DNA of 32,144 bases, taken from assembly GCF_900609065.1 (NCBI RefSeq), contig NZ_UXAU01000016.1, positions 1 to 32,144 of the forward strand. The letters run 5' to 3'. How positions within the stretch are numbered: the stretch's first letter is position 1; each line of letters opens with the position of its first letter. Below are positions 7,231 through 16,198 of this stretch, one piece after another. Origin of the DNA: Arthrobacter ulcerisalmonis (GTDB taxonomy: Bacteria > Actinomycetota > Actinomycetes > Actinomycetales > Micrococcaceae). The translations under genes were made by a program, and so were the position numbers. The notes under the pieces are model-generated. The model was not told the DNA's origin. It did not search any database and saw nothing but the letters and a program-made list of their open reading frames with translations.

Positions 7231-8160
7231 TTAGGAGTCCTGGTCCACGGCGACGATGATCTTGCCGCGCGTGTGGCCTTCCATGTTGGAACGGAAGGCG
7301 TCTGCTGCCTTCTCCAGCGGGAAGACTTCGGCAACTTCCACCCGGAATTTGTGGCTGTCCACCAGCTTGGCGAGTTCCCGCAGGTCAGTGCCTACGGGGC
7401 TGACCCACATCCAGGCTCCGCCGTGGTTTTCCACTTCGCTGTCGGCGATGGAGGCGTGGCGGCCGCCGTCGGCGAGGACGGCAAGGGTGGTCTCGAGGTT
7501 GCCGCCCACGAAGTCGGCGACGACGTCCACGCCGTTGGGGCGCAGGGCACGGATGCGGTCGGCAAGGCCGTCGCCGTAGGCCACGGGCTCGGCGCCGAGG
7601 TCGCGGAGGAAGCCGTGGTTCTTCTCGGACGCGGTGGCGATGACGTTGGCGCCCATGGCCTTGGCGATCTGGATGCCAAGGGTCCCCACGCCGCCGGAAC
7701 CGCCGTGGATCAGGACCGTTTCGCCAGACTTAAGGCCCAAGCGGTTGAGGACCTGGAACGCGGTGAGGCCGGCCAAGGGAAGGCCTGCGGACTCGTTCCA
7801 GTTCAGGGTCTCAGGCTTGCGTGCCAGGACGCGCTCCGGCAGTGCGATGTACTCGGCAAAGCTGCCACCCTGGACGTAATCCTTGCGACCGTAGGCGATG
7901 ACTTCCTCGCCCGCTTTGAACTGGCGCGCGTCGATGCCTACCGATTCCACCACGCCCGCAACGTCCCAGCCGGGGATGGCCGGGAACTGCAGGTCCATGG
8001 CGCCATCCAGGCCGCCGGACATAATCTTCCAGTCCACCGGGTTCACCGATGCTGCCTTGACCTTGACCAAGACCATGCCGGGGCCCACCTTGGGCAGGGG
8101 CTGGTCGCCGTACTCGAGGACGTCGGGGTTTCCATAGCTGCTGTAAGTAATTGCCTTCAT
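7231..8160 (-). CDS. NADPH-dependent zinc-free oxidoreductase (quinone reductase type)
   Basis: This encodes 309 aa of the medium-chain dehydrogenase/reductase family. The GroES-like N-terminus (MKAITYSSYG, then SVNPVDWKI) is followed by the Rossmann motif HGGSGGVGTLGIQIAK near residue 140, as in quinone oxidoreductases. The zinc-binding Cys/His set of true alcohol dehydrogenases is absent. The family reduces quinones, enones or similar electrophiles with NADPH. The reading frame is open far upstream into the regulator gene, but the conserved N-terminus fixes ATG 8160. It is divergent from rbsR and has its own terminator. Confidence 0.9.
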   Translation of the reverse strand: MKAITYSSYGNPDVLEYGDQPLPKVGPGMVLVKVKAASVNPVDWKIMSGGLDGAMDLQFPAIPGWDVAGVVESVGIDARQFKAGEEVIAYGRKDYVQGGSFAEYIALPERVLARKPETLNWNESAGLPLAGLTAFQVLNRLGLKSGETVLIHGGSGGVGTLGIQIAKAMGANVIATASEKNHGFLRDLGAEPVAYGDGLADRIRALRPNGVDVVADFVGGNLETTLAVLADGGRHASIADSEVENHGGAWMWVSPVGTDLRELAKLVDSHKFRVEVAEVFPLEKAADAFRSNMEGHTRGKIIVAVDQDS

Positions 8161-8292
8161 GGTTGCTTCAACGGCAGGGGTGCGTTCTTCTATTCCGTTC
8201 TGCGCGGCGCAGTGGCGAAGCGCACGATGGGTTGAAAGCTTCTGCCGCCGTCGTCCGCGGAAAACGGCACAGGTAGCACCATTTGGTGATGC

Positions 8293-8353
8293 TTGACACA
8301 CTCCACCGCGGCTGAATACACTCATGGAAACGATTACATGGAAACGATTCCAT
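8293..8353 (+). promoter_or_regulatory. rbs operon promoter with tandem LacI-type operator
   Basis: A strong promoter is visible: TTGACA at 8293-8298, an 18-bp spacer, and TACACT at 8317-8322. Directly downstream lie two direct copies of ATGGAAACGATT (8325-8336 and 8339-8350). The second extends to GGAAACGATTCC, a near-palindrome with the central CG typical of LacI/GalR-family sites. Autorepression by the adjacent RbsR-like protein is the simplest reading. Confidence 0.8.
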
Positions 8354-8385
8354 GCGACGAAAACCCACACGAAGGAGTGTCTGCG

Positions 8386-9411
8386 ATGACCAGTGTCACC
8401 ATCAAGGATGTCGCAGCGCTCGCGGGGGTTTCCTTGGCCACAGCGTCCCGCGTCCTGTCCGGACATCCGGCTACGTCGAGTGAATCCCGGGCCCGAGTCA
8501 CCGCAGCTGCCGAGCAGTTGGACTTCCGTCCCAACGCCCAGGCCCGCAGCCTCCGTTCGGCCAAGACCCACGTGTTGGGCCTCTTGGTCTCGGACGTCCG
8601 CAACCCCTTCTTCGCCGATCTGGCCCACGCGGTGGAACAAGCAGCCCTGGAAACCGGGTACGTCATCCTCCTTGGCAACGCCAACGAACTCGAAGACCAG
8701 CAGAACCGGTTCCTGGACACCCTGATCGATCAGCGCGTTGACGGCGTCATTGTGGCGCCTCAGGGCGACGGCCAAGGCTCCATCAGCTCCCTGGTGAACC
8801 GCGGGATCCCCACGGTCTTCGTGGACAGAACGGTCGACGGCGTCAGCGTCCCCTGCGTCACCACGGACAGCCGCCCGGGAATCAGCCAAGCGGTCAAGCA
8901 TCTCGCGGAGCAAGGTCACCGACGGATCGGTTACATCGCCGGACCGCAGTCGATTTCCACAGGACGGGAACGCTACGCGGCCTTTGTTGAGGCGCTGAAA
9001 GAAGCCGGCCTGGACCAGGATCCAGCACTGACGGTGTTCGGCGACTTCCAGCTGGAGAGCGGCGCTGCAGCCACCGAGAGGCTGCTCCAACTCGAGGATC
9101 CGCCCACGGCAATCCTCGCTGCTGACAGCCCCATGGCCGTGGGGGCTGTTGCGAAGATCCGCGAACGCGGCCTCAGGATCGGGCCCGATGTTGCCCTCGT
9201 GGCTTTTGACAACATCAACCTGTTTGCCCTGCTCAGCCCGGCGTTGAGCGTGATTGACCACAGCGTGGAGGACATGGGCCGGATAGCGGTGGACCTGCTC
9301 CTCAAGGTCATTGACGGCGAAGACCCCGCGTCGGTGTCCTTGCCCAGTGGACTCATCATCCGCGAGTCATCCCTACCCCCTCACTCCGTGAACACCCAGA
9401 GGAAGAACTGA
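8386..9411 (+). CDS. rbsR: LacI family ribose operon repressor
   Basis: This encodes 341 aa. The N-terminal helix-turn-helix VTIKDVAALAGVSLATASRV (residues 4-23) is followed by the hinge and a periplasmic-binding-protein-like sensor domain that includes RNPFFADLAHAVE and GIPTVFVDRTVDGV. Its position as the first gene of a ribose transporter/kinase operon supports RbsR, with ribose or a derivative as inducer. GAAGGAG 9 bases before ATG 8386 decides the start; an in-frame upstream ATG would lie inside the operator. The next gene starts one base after the stop. Confidence 0.92.
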   Translation: MTSVTIKDVAALAGVSLATASRVLSGHPATSSESRARVTAAAEQLDFRPNAQARSLRSAKTHVLGLLVSDVRNPFFADLAHAVEQAALETGYVILLGNANELEDQQNRFLDTLIDQRVDGVIVAPQGDGQGSISSLVNRGIPTVFVDRTVDGVSVPCVTTDSRPGISQAVKHLAEQGHRRIGYIAGPQSISTGRERYAAFVEALKEAGLDQDPALTVFGDFQLESGAAATERLLQLEDPPTAILAADSPMAVGAVAKIRERGLRIGPDVALVAFDNINLFALLSPALSVIDHSVEDMGRIAVDLLLKVIDGEDPASVSLPSGLIIRESSLPPHSVNTQRKN

Positions 9412-9412
9412 A

Positions 9413-10954
9413 ATGACCAATAGCTCCTCCACCGGCAACGCTGCCGTGCACCCAGACGAGCCACTTGTCACGCTGAAGAACATCAGCAAATCCTTTGGCC
9501 CCGTCAAGGTGATCAAGGACGTCACCGTCAGTGTCTACCCTGGCCAGGTTCAGGTGCTGCTGGGCGAAAACGGCGCCGGAAAGTCCACCTTGATCAAGAT
9601 CATGGCCGGCGTATACCAGCCGGACAATGGCCAGATCCTGATCGACAACCAGCCGGTCACCCTGGCCAACACCCGCGCAGCGGAAGCCCACGGAATTGCC
9701 ACCATCCACCAGGAACTGAACCTGGTGGGCAGCATGAGCATTGCGGAAAACATCATGCTGGGACGCACCCCCAAGAAGTTCGGCCTGGTAGACCGGGCTG
9801 AACTGCGCCGCCAGGCGAAGAAAGCCCTGGACCGCATCGGACTTCGCGTGGACGTGGATACCCCGGTGGGGGAGTTGGGTATAGCCCAGCAGCAGCTCGT
9901 AGAAATCGCCAAGGCGCTGAGCATCAACGCCCGCGTCCTGATCCTGGATGAGCCCACCGCAGCGCTCACCAAGCACGAAACAGAGAACCTCTTCCACGTC
10001 GTTGAAGAGCTCCGCGCCGAACGCGTGGGCATGCTCTTCATCAGCCACCACCTCGAGGAAATCGCCGAAATCGGTGACACCGTCTGCGTCCTGCGCGACG
10101 GCGAATTCATCGCCGAAGTACCTGGGTCCACCAACGAGGACGAACTGGTCCGGCTCATGGTAGGCCGAAGTATCGATGACCAGTTCCCGCGCCGCATCGT
10201 TGAAGCGGAAGCTCCGCAGACCGTCCTCGCCGTCGAAGGCCTGGGATCCAAGGGCCGCTTCAGCAACATCTCCTTCGATGTCCGCGCCGGCGAAATTCTG
10301 GGCATTGCCGGCTTGGTAGGGGCAGGGCGCACCGAAGTCATCCGAGCCATTGCAGGCGTGGACAAGCACGACGCCGGCAGCGTCACCGTCCGCGGAAAGA
10401 AACTCCCCAAGGGTGACGTGGGGGCAGCCATTGCCGCAGGTATTGGGCACGTTCCGGAAGACCGGAAGGTCCAAGGCCTGGTGCTGGATGCCTCGGTCAA
10501 CGAGAACCTGGGCTACGCCACCCTGAAGTCCAGTTCACGGATGGGCCTGGCAGACTTCGCTGGCCAACGCCAAAAAGCGGAGGACATTGCCGGGAAACTG
10601 CGCATCCGCATGCACGACATAGACCAGCCCATCCGGTCCCTGTCCGGTGGTAACCAGCAGAAGGCCGTCTTTGGCCGCTGGATCATGGCCGCATCCACGG
10701 TGCTGCTGCTCGATGAACCCACCCGCGGCGTGGATGTTGGCGCCAAGGTGGAAATCTACGAGCTGATGAATGCCATCACCGCTGCCGGCGGGGCGATCGT
10801 GATGGTTTCGAGCGAACTTCCCGAAGTCCTGGGCATGAGCGACAGGATCCTGGTGATGCGGGACGGCGAAATTGCCGGTGAACTGTCCGCAGCGGATGCC
10901 ACCCAGGACGCCGTCATGACCCTGGCCGCCGTAGATACCGGCAGCGTGCAATGA
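9413..10954 (+). CDS. rbsA: Ribose ABC transporter ATP-binding protein
   Basis: This encodes 513 aa with two fused ATPase domains, the hallmark of the CUT2 sugar importer class. The N-terminal domain has the Walker A LLGENGAGKST near residue 50 and Walker B LILDEPTAAL. The C-terminal domain has a degenerate Walker A region (GLVGAGRTE), the signature RSLSGGNQQK near residue 409 and LLLDEPTRGVDVG. It powers uptake through RbsC at the inner face of the membrane. GAGGAAG 8 bases upstream supports ATG 9413. The stop overlaps the rbsC start as ATGA. Confidence 0.95.
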   Translation: MTNSSSTGNAAVHPDEPLVTLKNISKSFGPVKVIKDVTVSVYPGQVQVLLGENGAGKSTLIKIMAGVYQPDNGQILIDNQPVTLANTRAAEAHGIATIHQELNLVGSMSIAENIMLGRTPKKFGLVDRAELRRQAKKALDRIGLRVDVDTPVGELGIAQQQLVEIAKALSINARVLILDEPTAALTKHETENLFHVVEELRAERVGMLFISHHLEEIAEIGDTVCVLRDGEFIAEVPGSTNEDELVRLMVGRSIDDQFPRRIVEAEAPQTVLAVEGLGSKGRFSNISFDVRAGEILGIAGLVGAGRTEVIRAIAGVDKHDAGSVTVRGKKLPKGDVGAAIAAGIGHVPEDRKVQGLVLDASVNENLGYATLKSSSRMGLADFAGQRQKAEDIAGKLRIRMHDIDQPIRSLSGGNQQKAVFGRWIMAASTVLLLDEPTRGVDVGAKVEIYELMNAITAAGGAIVMVSSELPEVLGMSDRILVMRDGEIAGELSAADATQDAVMTLAAVDTGSVQ

Positions 10955-11988
10955 CCACCCAAAACCCAGAGACAAAGACGTCACAGTCCCCATTGATTCA
11001 GACAAGGAACACCACTATGTCCACTGCAACCCAGGCAAGGCCCAAACAGGGCTTTGACGTCAAAAAGTTCCTGGCGAACAACGGTGCCCTTGTGGGGCTG
11101 CTGGTCCTGGCGCTGGCCCTGTTCATCATCACCCCCGACTTCCTCACCGGGCCCAACCTGCTCAACATCGGCATCCAGGTTTCCACCGTGGCCATCCTGG
11201 CCTTCGGCATGACCTTCGTGATTGTGGCCGGCGGCATCGATCTATCCGTGGGTTCGGTGGCGGCGTTGAGTGCCATGGTGTCCGGGTACATGTTTGTCTC
11301 GTCAGGGTTGCCCGGTGGCTTTGCCCTCGCCGCCGGCCTGCTGACCGGCCTGGTGGTGGGAACGGTCAACGGCCTGGCCAGCGCCTACGGCAAACTGCCC
11401 TCCTTCATTGCCACCCTGGCCATGCTGAGCATTGCCCGCGGCCTCACCCTGGTCATCTCGGATGGCCGGCCCATCAAGACCGCTCCTGAAGTTTCCTTCC
11501 TGGGCGGCAACATTGGGCCGGTACCCACCCCCATCATCGTGCTGGTGATTGCAGCAGGTGTGGCATCCTTCATCCTGAACCGGACCGTCATTGGCCGCTC
11601 CATGTACGCCGTTGGCGGCAACGCCGAAGCTGCCCGCCTCTCCGGCCTGCCGGTCAAGCAGATCACTGTCACCGTGTTCGCGCTCGCTGGACTCTTCGCG
11701 GCCCTGGCCGGACTCCTGCTGGCCGGCCGTTTGGACTCCGCCCAGCCGCAGGCTGCGGCGGGCTACGAACTCGACGCGATTGCCGCCGTCGTGATCGGTG
11801 GAGCATCCCTGGCCGGTGGCCTCGGTCGGATTTCCGGCACCATCGTTGGTGCGCTGGTGCTGGTAGTCATCCGCAACGGCCTGAACCTCCTCAACGTAAC
11901 CTCCTTCTGGCAGCAAGTGGTGATCGGCGTCGTGATTGCACTGGCCGTGGGTGTGGACGTGCTGCGCCGGAAGACTCGTTCCAGCTGA
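10951..11988 (+). CDS. rbsC: Ribose ABC transporter permease
   Basis: This encodes 345 aa with multiple hydrophobic segments from about residue 45. The motif IVAGGIDLSVGSVAALSAM and the later ISGTIVGALVLVVIRNGLN are typical of the RbsC/AraH permease family. The first ~40 residues are a polar cytoplasmic tail. ATG 10951 overlaps the rbsA stop by 4 bp; an alternative ATG at 11017 would give the usual RbsC length, so the true N-terminus is uncertain. It forms the membrane channel of the RbsABC importer. Confidence 0.95.
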   Translation: MTTQNPETKTSQSPLIQTRNTTMSTATQARPKQGFDVKKFLANNGALVGLLVLALALFIITPDFLTGPNLLNIGIQVSTVAILAFGMTFVIVAGGIDLSVGSVAALSAMVSGYMFVSSGLPGGFALAAGLLTGLVVGTVNGLASAYGKLPSFIATLAMLSIARGLTLVISDGRPIKTAPEVSFLGGNIGPVPTPIIVLVIAAGVASFILNRTVIGRSMYAVGGNAEAARLSGLPVKQITVTVFALAGLFAALAGLLLAGRLDSAQPQAAAGYELDAIAAVVIGGASLAGGLGRISGTIVGALVLVVIRNGLNLLNVTSFWQQVVIGVVIALAVGVDVLRRKTRSS

Positions 11989-12041
11989 CGCCCCAGAGCT
12001 TTCCCAAGAATTTCCAAACCCCCAAAACAAAGGACAGAACA

Positions 12042-12986
12042 ATGAAGCTCTCCCTCCACCGTGCCCTCGCCTTGACCGCCGTGAGCGGCCTGCTGCTGAC
12101 CGGCGCCACCGCCTGCAACCGAGGCGGCGATTCAGCTGCCGCCAGCAACCCCAAAGTGGTGATGGCGCTTTCAACCCTGAACAACCCCTTCTTTGTCGAG
12201 GTCCGCGACGGCGCCCAGGCTGCCGCCAAGGACGCAAACGTGCAGCTGGACGTGGTGGATGCGCAAAATGACTCTGCAACGCAGGCCAACCAGCTGGCCA
12301 ACGCCCAGACGTCCGGCGCCAAGGCAGTGATCGTCAACCCCGTGGATTCCGATGCATCCTCGGCCTCCGTGACCGCTCTGACCAAGGCAGACATCCCGGT
12401 GATCGGCGTGGACCGGACAGTCAACAACGCCACGCTCACCTCCCTGGTGGCCAGCGACAACGTTGCCGGCGGCAAGCAGGCGGCGGAAGAACTTGCTGCT
12501 GCCTTGGGCAAGAAGGGCACCATCATTGTGCTGCAGGGCGTTGCCGGAACCTCCGCAAGCCGTGACCGCGGCGCAGGTTTCGAGGAAGGCATGAAGGCAT
12601 TCCCGGACATCAAGATTGTGGCCAAGCAGACCGCCAACTTTGACCGTGCTGCCGCCTTGGATGTCACCACCAACCTGCTGCAGGCCAACCCCGGCGTGAC
12701 CGGCGTCTTCGCCGAGAATGACGAGATGGCTCTGGGCGCAGTCCAGGCTTTGGGCGCCAAGGCTGGCACCGACGTCAAGGTTGTAGGGTTCGACGGCACC
12801 ACTGATGGTCTCGCCGCCATCAAGGCCGGCACCATGGTGGCCTCTATCGCGCAGCAGCCGGCCAAGCTGGGCCAGCTTGCTGTTGAGCAGGCTGCCAAGG
12901 CACTCAAGGGCGAGTCGGTGGACGCTACCGTTCCCGTCAGCGTTGTCACCGTGAACAAGACCAACGTTGGAGACTTCAGCAAGTGA
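12042..12986 (+). CDS. rbsB: Ribose ABC transporter substrate-binding lipoprotein
   Basis: This encodes 314 aa. A signal peptide ending in a lipobox (LLTGATAC, Cys near residue 25) anchors it outside the membrane, as usual for Gram-positive binding proteins. The mature part is a type I periplasmic-binding fold: MALSTLNNPFFVEVRDGAQ, then VIGVDRTVN, FAENDEMALGAVQAL and VVGFDGTTDG match RbsB. AAAGGAC upstream supports the start. The stop overlaps the rbsK GTG start. Confidence 0.95.
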   Translation: MKLSLHRALALTAVSGLLLTGATACNRGGDSAAASNPKVVMALSTLNNPFFVEVRDGAQAAAKDANVQLDVVDAQNDSATQANQLANAQTSGAKAVIVNPVDSDASSASVTALTKADIPVIGVDRTVNNATLTSLVASDNVAGGKQAAEELAAALGKKGTIIVLQGVAGTSASRDRGAGFEEGMKAFPDIKIVAKQTANFDRAAALDVTTNLLQANPGVTGVFAENDEMALGAVQALGAKAGTDVKVVGFDGTTDGLAAIKAGTMVASIAQQPAKLGQLAVEQAAKALKGESVDATVPVSVVTVNKTNVGDFSK

Positions 12987-13915
12987 CACAACAGCAAGGG
13001 CCAGGCGGAACAGTCGCCGTGGTTGGCTCCATCAATCTGGACCAGGTAGTGCGCCTGGCACGCCACCCCCAGCCGGGGGAGACGCTGCTGGGGAGCTCGT
13101 TCACACTGCTTCCCGGAGGAAAGGGAGCCAACCAGGCCCTTGCTGCGGCACGATGCGGCGCCACGGTCAGCCTGGTAGGCGCGGTGGGCAACGATCCCAA
13201 CGCCGCCCTGGCCACCGCACTTCTGGAAACCTCCGGGATTGACCTGAGCGCCGTCACCACGGTGGAGGCGCCCACGGGAGTGGCCTTGATCAACGTGGCG
13301 GACGACGGCGAGAACACCATTGTGGTGGTTCCCGGGGCGAACGCCTCGGTGGACGCCGCAGCGGTGCGCCGGTCTGCTGCCGTTGTAGCCGACGCTGCGG
13401 TGGTGGTGTTGCAGGGTGAGATCCCTGCCGAGGGCATTGCAGTGGCAGCGTCGTTGGCGACGGGGCGGGTGCTGTTGAACCTCGCGCCCGTGATTGCCGT
13501 GGACCCGGCCGTGATCCTCGCTGCGAATCCGCTGGTGGTCAACGAGCACGAAGGCGCTTTGGTGCTTGCGCAGTTGGACCAGGACGCTGCCGTTCCCGCA
13601 GATGACCACGCTCTTGTTGCTGCGCTGCGGGCGCTGGGGATCCCGGCCGTGGTGCTCACCAGGGGTGCTGACGGCGCCATCTGCTCGGACGACGGCGGCA
13701 CTCACCTGGTGCCGGCACCGAAGGTTGACGCTGTGGACACCTCCGGCGCTGGCGATGCTTTTGTGGGTGCTTTGAGCACCCGTTTGGCTGCGGGGGAGTC
13801 GCTGCTTCAGGCGTCCCGGTACGCTGCCCGCGTGGGTGCCTTTGCGGTGCAAGGTCATGGAACCCAGCCGTCCTACCCCACCCTTTCCGACGTTATGCCT
13901 GAGGTGACCGCGTGA
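12983..13915 (+). CDS. rbsK: Ribokinase
   Basis: This encodes 310 aa of the PfkB sugar kinase family, which phosphorylates D-ribose to ribose 5-phosphate. The N-terminal VVGSINLDQVVRL and LPGGKGANQALAAARCG are the first PfkB signature and sugar-binding region. DTSGAGDAFVGAL near residues 252-264 holds the catalytic Asp and anion hole. The start is GTG 12983, overlapping the rbsB stop as GTGA, with GGAG about 10 bases upstream. It overlaps rbsD the same way, so expression is tightly coupled to transport. Confidence 0.95.
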   Translation: MTQQQGPGGTVAVVGSINLDQVVRLARHPQPGETLLGSSFTLLPGGKGANQALAAARCGATVSLVGAVGNDPNAALATALLETSGIDLSAVTTVEAPTGVALINVADDGENTIVVVPGANASVDAAAVRRSAAVVADAAVVVLQGEIPAEGIAVAASLATGRVLLNLAPVIAVDPAVILAANPLVVNEHEGALVLAQLDQDAAVPADDHALVAALRALGIPAVVLTRGADGAICSDDGGTHLVPAPKVDAVDTSGAGDAFVGALSTRLAAGESLLQASRYAARVGAFAVQGHGTQPSYPTLSDVMPEVTA

Positions 13916-14295
13916 AGCGCCACGGCATCCTCAACGCCGAACTGAACGCTGCCCTGAGCCGGCTGGGCCATGGGGATCAGGTCCTGCTGGCCGATTGCGG
14001 GATGCCCGCACCCCACGGAGTCCACGTGGTGGATTTGGCGCTTGTCCTGGGTATTCCCCGCTTTGAGGATGTGCTGGCGGCGCTTGTGGGGGACATGGTG
14101 TTTGAAGGCGCCACCCTTGCCGAGGAAACGCGCGGCACGGACACTGAAAGTCTGGTCCATGGTTCCCTGGGAGAGCTGAGCTACGTCAGCCACGAGGAGC
14201 TCAAGGCCCTGTCCTCTTCAGCCAAGCTCTTCATCCGGACTGGGGAAGCTACGCCTTACGCCAATGTGTTGCTGACGTGTGGGGTGCCGTTCTAG
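13912..14295 (+). CDS. rbsD: D-ribose pyranase
   Basis: This encodes 127 aa. MKRHGILNAELNAALSRLGH, then LLADCGMPAP, and the C-terminal EATPYANVLLTCGVPF match RbsD, which converts the pyranose forms of ribose and supplies substrate to RbsK. The start is GTG 13912, with GAGGTGA 5 bases upstream, overlapping the rbsK stop. It is the last gene of the operon. No convincing terminator is seen in the 125 bases before the converging ThDP gene; only a weak GGTGGTCCACC repeat is present. Confidence 0.95.
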   Translation: MKRHGILNAELNAALSRLGHGDQVLLADCGMPAPHGVHVVDLALVLGIPRFEDVLAALVGDMVFEGATLAEETRGTDTESLVHGSLGELSYVSHEELKALSSSAKLFIRTGEATPYANVLLTCGVPF

Positions 14296-14420
14296 GTTTC
14301 CTGGTTGCGGCTCAGGGAATCAGGGCCTGCGGTGGTCCACCAGGCTTTCATCTACGCACGGCCGCAGCCCTCCGCTATTTGCCGACCTCGGATGCATGGA
14401 GCATCATGCCGATGTGGTTG

Positions 14421-16079
14421 CTAGCCCGCCACGGCCGCCTTCGTAGCCTGTTTGGCGTTCATCCACTCGCTTAGCCACGGCGCCCGGACGCTGGACGTGA
14501 TCCGGCAGTCGGCCACAAAGGTTCCTTGAGCCCCGGCGTCGATCCAGTCCTGGAGCGCGGAAAGGTCGTCCAAGGATCGGATGATGGCAGACTCCGCACC
14601 CAGCGCGCGGGCGATGCCGCTGAAGTCCACCTCGGGGATCAGCATCGGCTTCTGGGTCAAGCCCTGGGAGCCGTACTGGTGGATTTCGGCTCCGTAGGCG
14701 GCATCGTTGTAGATCACCACGATGGCGCTGCCTGCTGCGCCGATCAGCGATTCGAGGTCGGACAGGCCCATCAGGAAACCGCCGTCGCCGGAGGCCAGCA
14801 CCAGGGTGCGGCCGTCCTCTACAGCCCGGGCTGCCCCGACGGCGCTGGCCAGTCCCAGCCCGATGGATTGGAAGGCGGTCCCCACCATCACCAGGTCCTG
14901 GGGCCGCGGGATGTTCCAGTACATGGGTGCCCACCCGATGAAGTGCCCGCCGTCCTGGACCACGGTGCGGCGCTCCGGCAGCACGGCATCCAGTGCCGTG
15001 GCAAGGGCGCGCGGGTCCAGCCGGCCGTCCGGGGTTTGCTCGGAGCCTGGGTGGTGGGCCGGTCCTTCGACCAGGCGCCGGGTGGCTTCCGCGCGCCAGG
15101 CGTCCGCCGCAGCCTTTCCATCAAGCATCCCCAAGAGGCGTCCCGCGGCGGACTTCGCGTCCGCGCTCACGAAGAGATCCACCCTGGGGTTTGTCCGCTG
15201 CAGGGCGGTGTCGATCTGGATGACCGTGCTGTCCGGGCCGAGCAGGTGCCCGAACCGCAGGGTGAAGGGGCTCAGGCTCGCCCCGGCCACCAGGACCACA
15301 TCGGCCTCGCCCATGAGCCCGGCCGCGGTGTCCGTGCCGAAGCCGCCGGCCACGCCGACGTACCCCTCGCCGTTGAGGAGGTTGAGCGCCAGGGCGGTTC
15401 CGGCGGTCAGTGCGCCGAGGCGGTCGGCGAGCTCGCGGAGCTCCGGGCCGGCGCCGGCGAGGTGCGCACCCCGGCCGGCCAGGATCAGCGGCCGCTTCGC
15501 CCCGGCGAGCAGGCGGGCTGCCTGCCCAAGGCCGCCGTCGACGTCATCCCTCACCTTAGGTGCGTGCGGCGCCGGGAGCTCCTGGTCCGCGGCCTCGAGG
15601 GCTGCGAGGTCATAGGGAATGGCAAGCACGACGGCGGTGCGCTGGGTGAGTGCGTACTCCACCGCCTGCCGGGTGACGGCGCCCGCGGCGTCGCGGGTGA
15701 CAGTGAAGGTGACCGCGCCGAGGCCGGCGGCAATGGCTGCCTGGTCCACGTCCTGCGGCCGGGCGCCGCTGCTCGGAGCGTCCCCGGTGACCAGCACAAC
15801 GGGGATCTGCGCCTGGACGGCCTCGGCCAGGGCGGTGAGCGCGTTGGTGTAGCCGGGGCCGTAGGTGGTGGTTCCCGCGGCGAGGCGTCCCGAGGCGCGG
15901 TAGTAGGCGTCGGCCGCGGCGATGGCGGCACCTTCGTGCCGTACGGGGGAGAAGCGGAGGCCGAGCTTCTCCGCGGCGTCCAGGAAGTAGACGTTGCCGT
16001 TGCCCATCACGCCGAAGACGTCGCTGACATAGCTGCTGAGAACCTCTGCCACGCGGCCGGAGACGGTAAGTGAAGTCAT
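14421..16079 (-). CDS. ThDP-dependent enzyme, 2-oxo-acid decarboxylase/acetolactate synthase-like
   Basis: This encodes 552 aa with the three-domain layout of pyruvate oxidase/decarboxylase/AHAS enzymes. The N-terminal Pyr domain carries the activating Glu in PVRHEGAAIAAADAYYRASG near residue 49. The central domain includes GRGAHLAGAGPELRELADRL. The C-terminal PP domain has the ThDP/Mg motif ASGDGGFLMGL about 30 residues before YNDAAYGAE. ATG 16079 with AGGA upstream is preferred over an upstream in-frame start. Next to an Lrp regulator and an aminotransferase, a role in decarboxylating 2-oxo acids from amino acids is plausible but not proven; the family covers many reactions. A damaged second copy lies at 22295-22850. 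Confidence 0.85.
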   Translation of the reverse strand: MTSLTVSGRVAEVLSSYVSDVFGVMGNGNVYFLDAAEKLGLRFSPVRHEGAAIAAADAYYRASGRLAAGTTTYGPGYTNALTALAEAVQAQIPVVLVTGDAPSSGARPQDVDQAAIAAGLGAVTFTVTRDAAGAVTRQAVEYALTQRTAVVLAIPYDLAALEAADQELPAPHAPKVRDDVDGGLGQAARLLAGAKRPLILAGRGAHLAGAGPELRELADRLGALTAGTALALNLLNGEGYVGVAGGFGTDTAAGLMGEADVVLVAGASLSPFTLRFGHLLGPDSTVIQIDTALQRTNPRVDLFVSADAKSAAGRLLGMLDGKAAADAWRAEATRRLVEGPAHHPGSEQTPDGRLDPRALATALDAVLPERRTVVQDGGHFIGWAPMYWNIPRPQDLVMVGTAFQSIGLGLASAVGAARAVEDGRTLVLASGDGGFLMGLSDLESLIGAAGSAIVVIYNDAAYGAEIHQYGSQGLTQKPMLIPEVDFSGIARALGAESAIIRSLDDLSALQDWIDAGAQGTFVADCRITSSVRAPWLSEWMNAKQATKAAVAG

Positions 16080-16198
16080 GCAGGAATCCTGTGGCCTGCA
16101 TCTCAACTTTGCAATACCGCTCGATGCCACTGGGACTTTTGGCAGTAGAACGCGCTCGCAGCGACAATTTGCCCACTTGTGGTGCCCGTCACCTGGGG

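Noticed and set aside
8161..9261. Long N-terminal extension of the oxidoreductase frame
   Set aside because: The conserved N-terminus starts at ATG 8160 and the extension is antisense to rbsR.
11891..13858. 655-aa open frame on the minus strand
   Set aside because: It lies antisense to rbsC-rbsB-rbsK; composition (Ser/Ala/Thr-rich) is that of a shadow frame and there is no ribosome binding site.
14526..16073. 515-aa open frame on the plus strand
   Set aside because: It is the exact antisense of the ThDP enzyme gene, Gly/Gln/Val-rich with no domain, as expected from GC codon bias.
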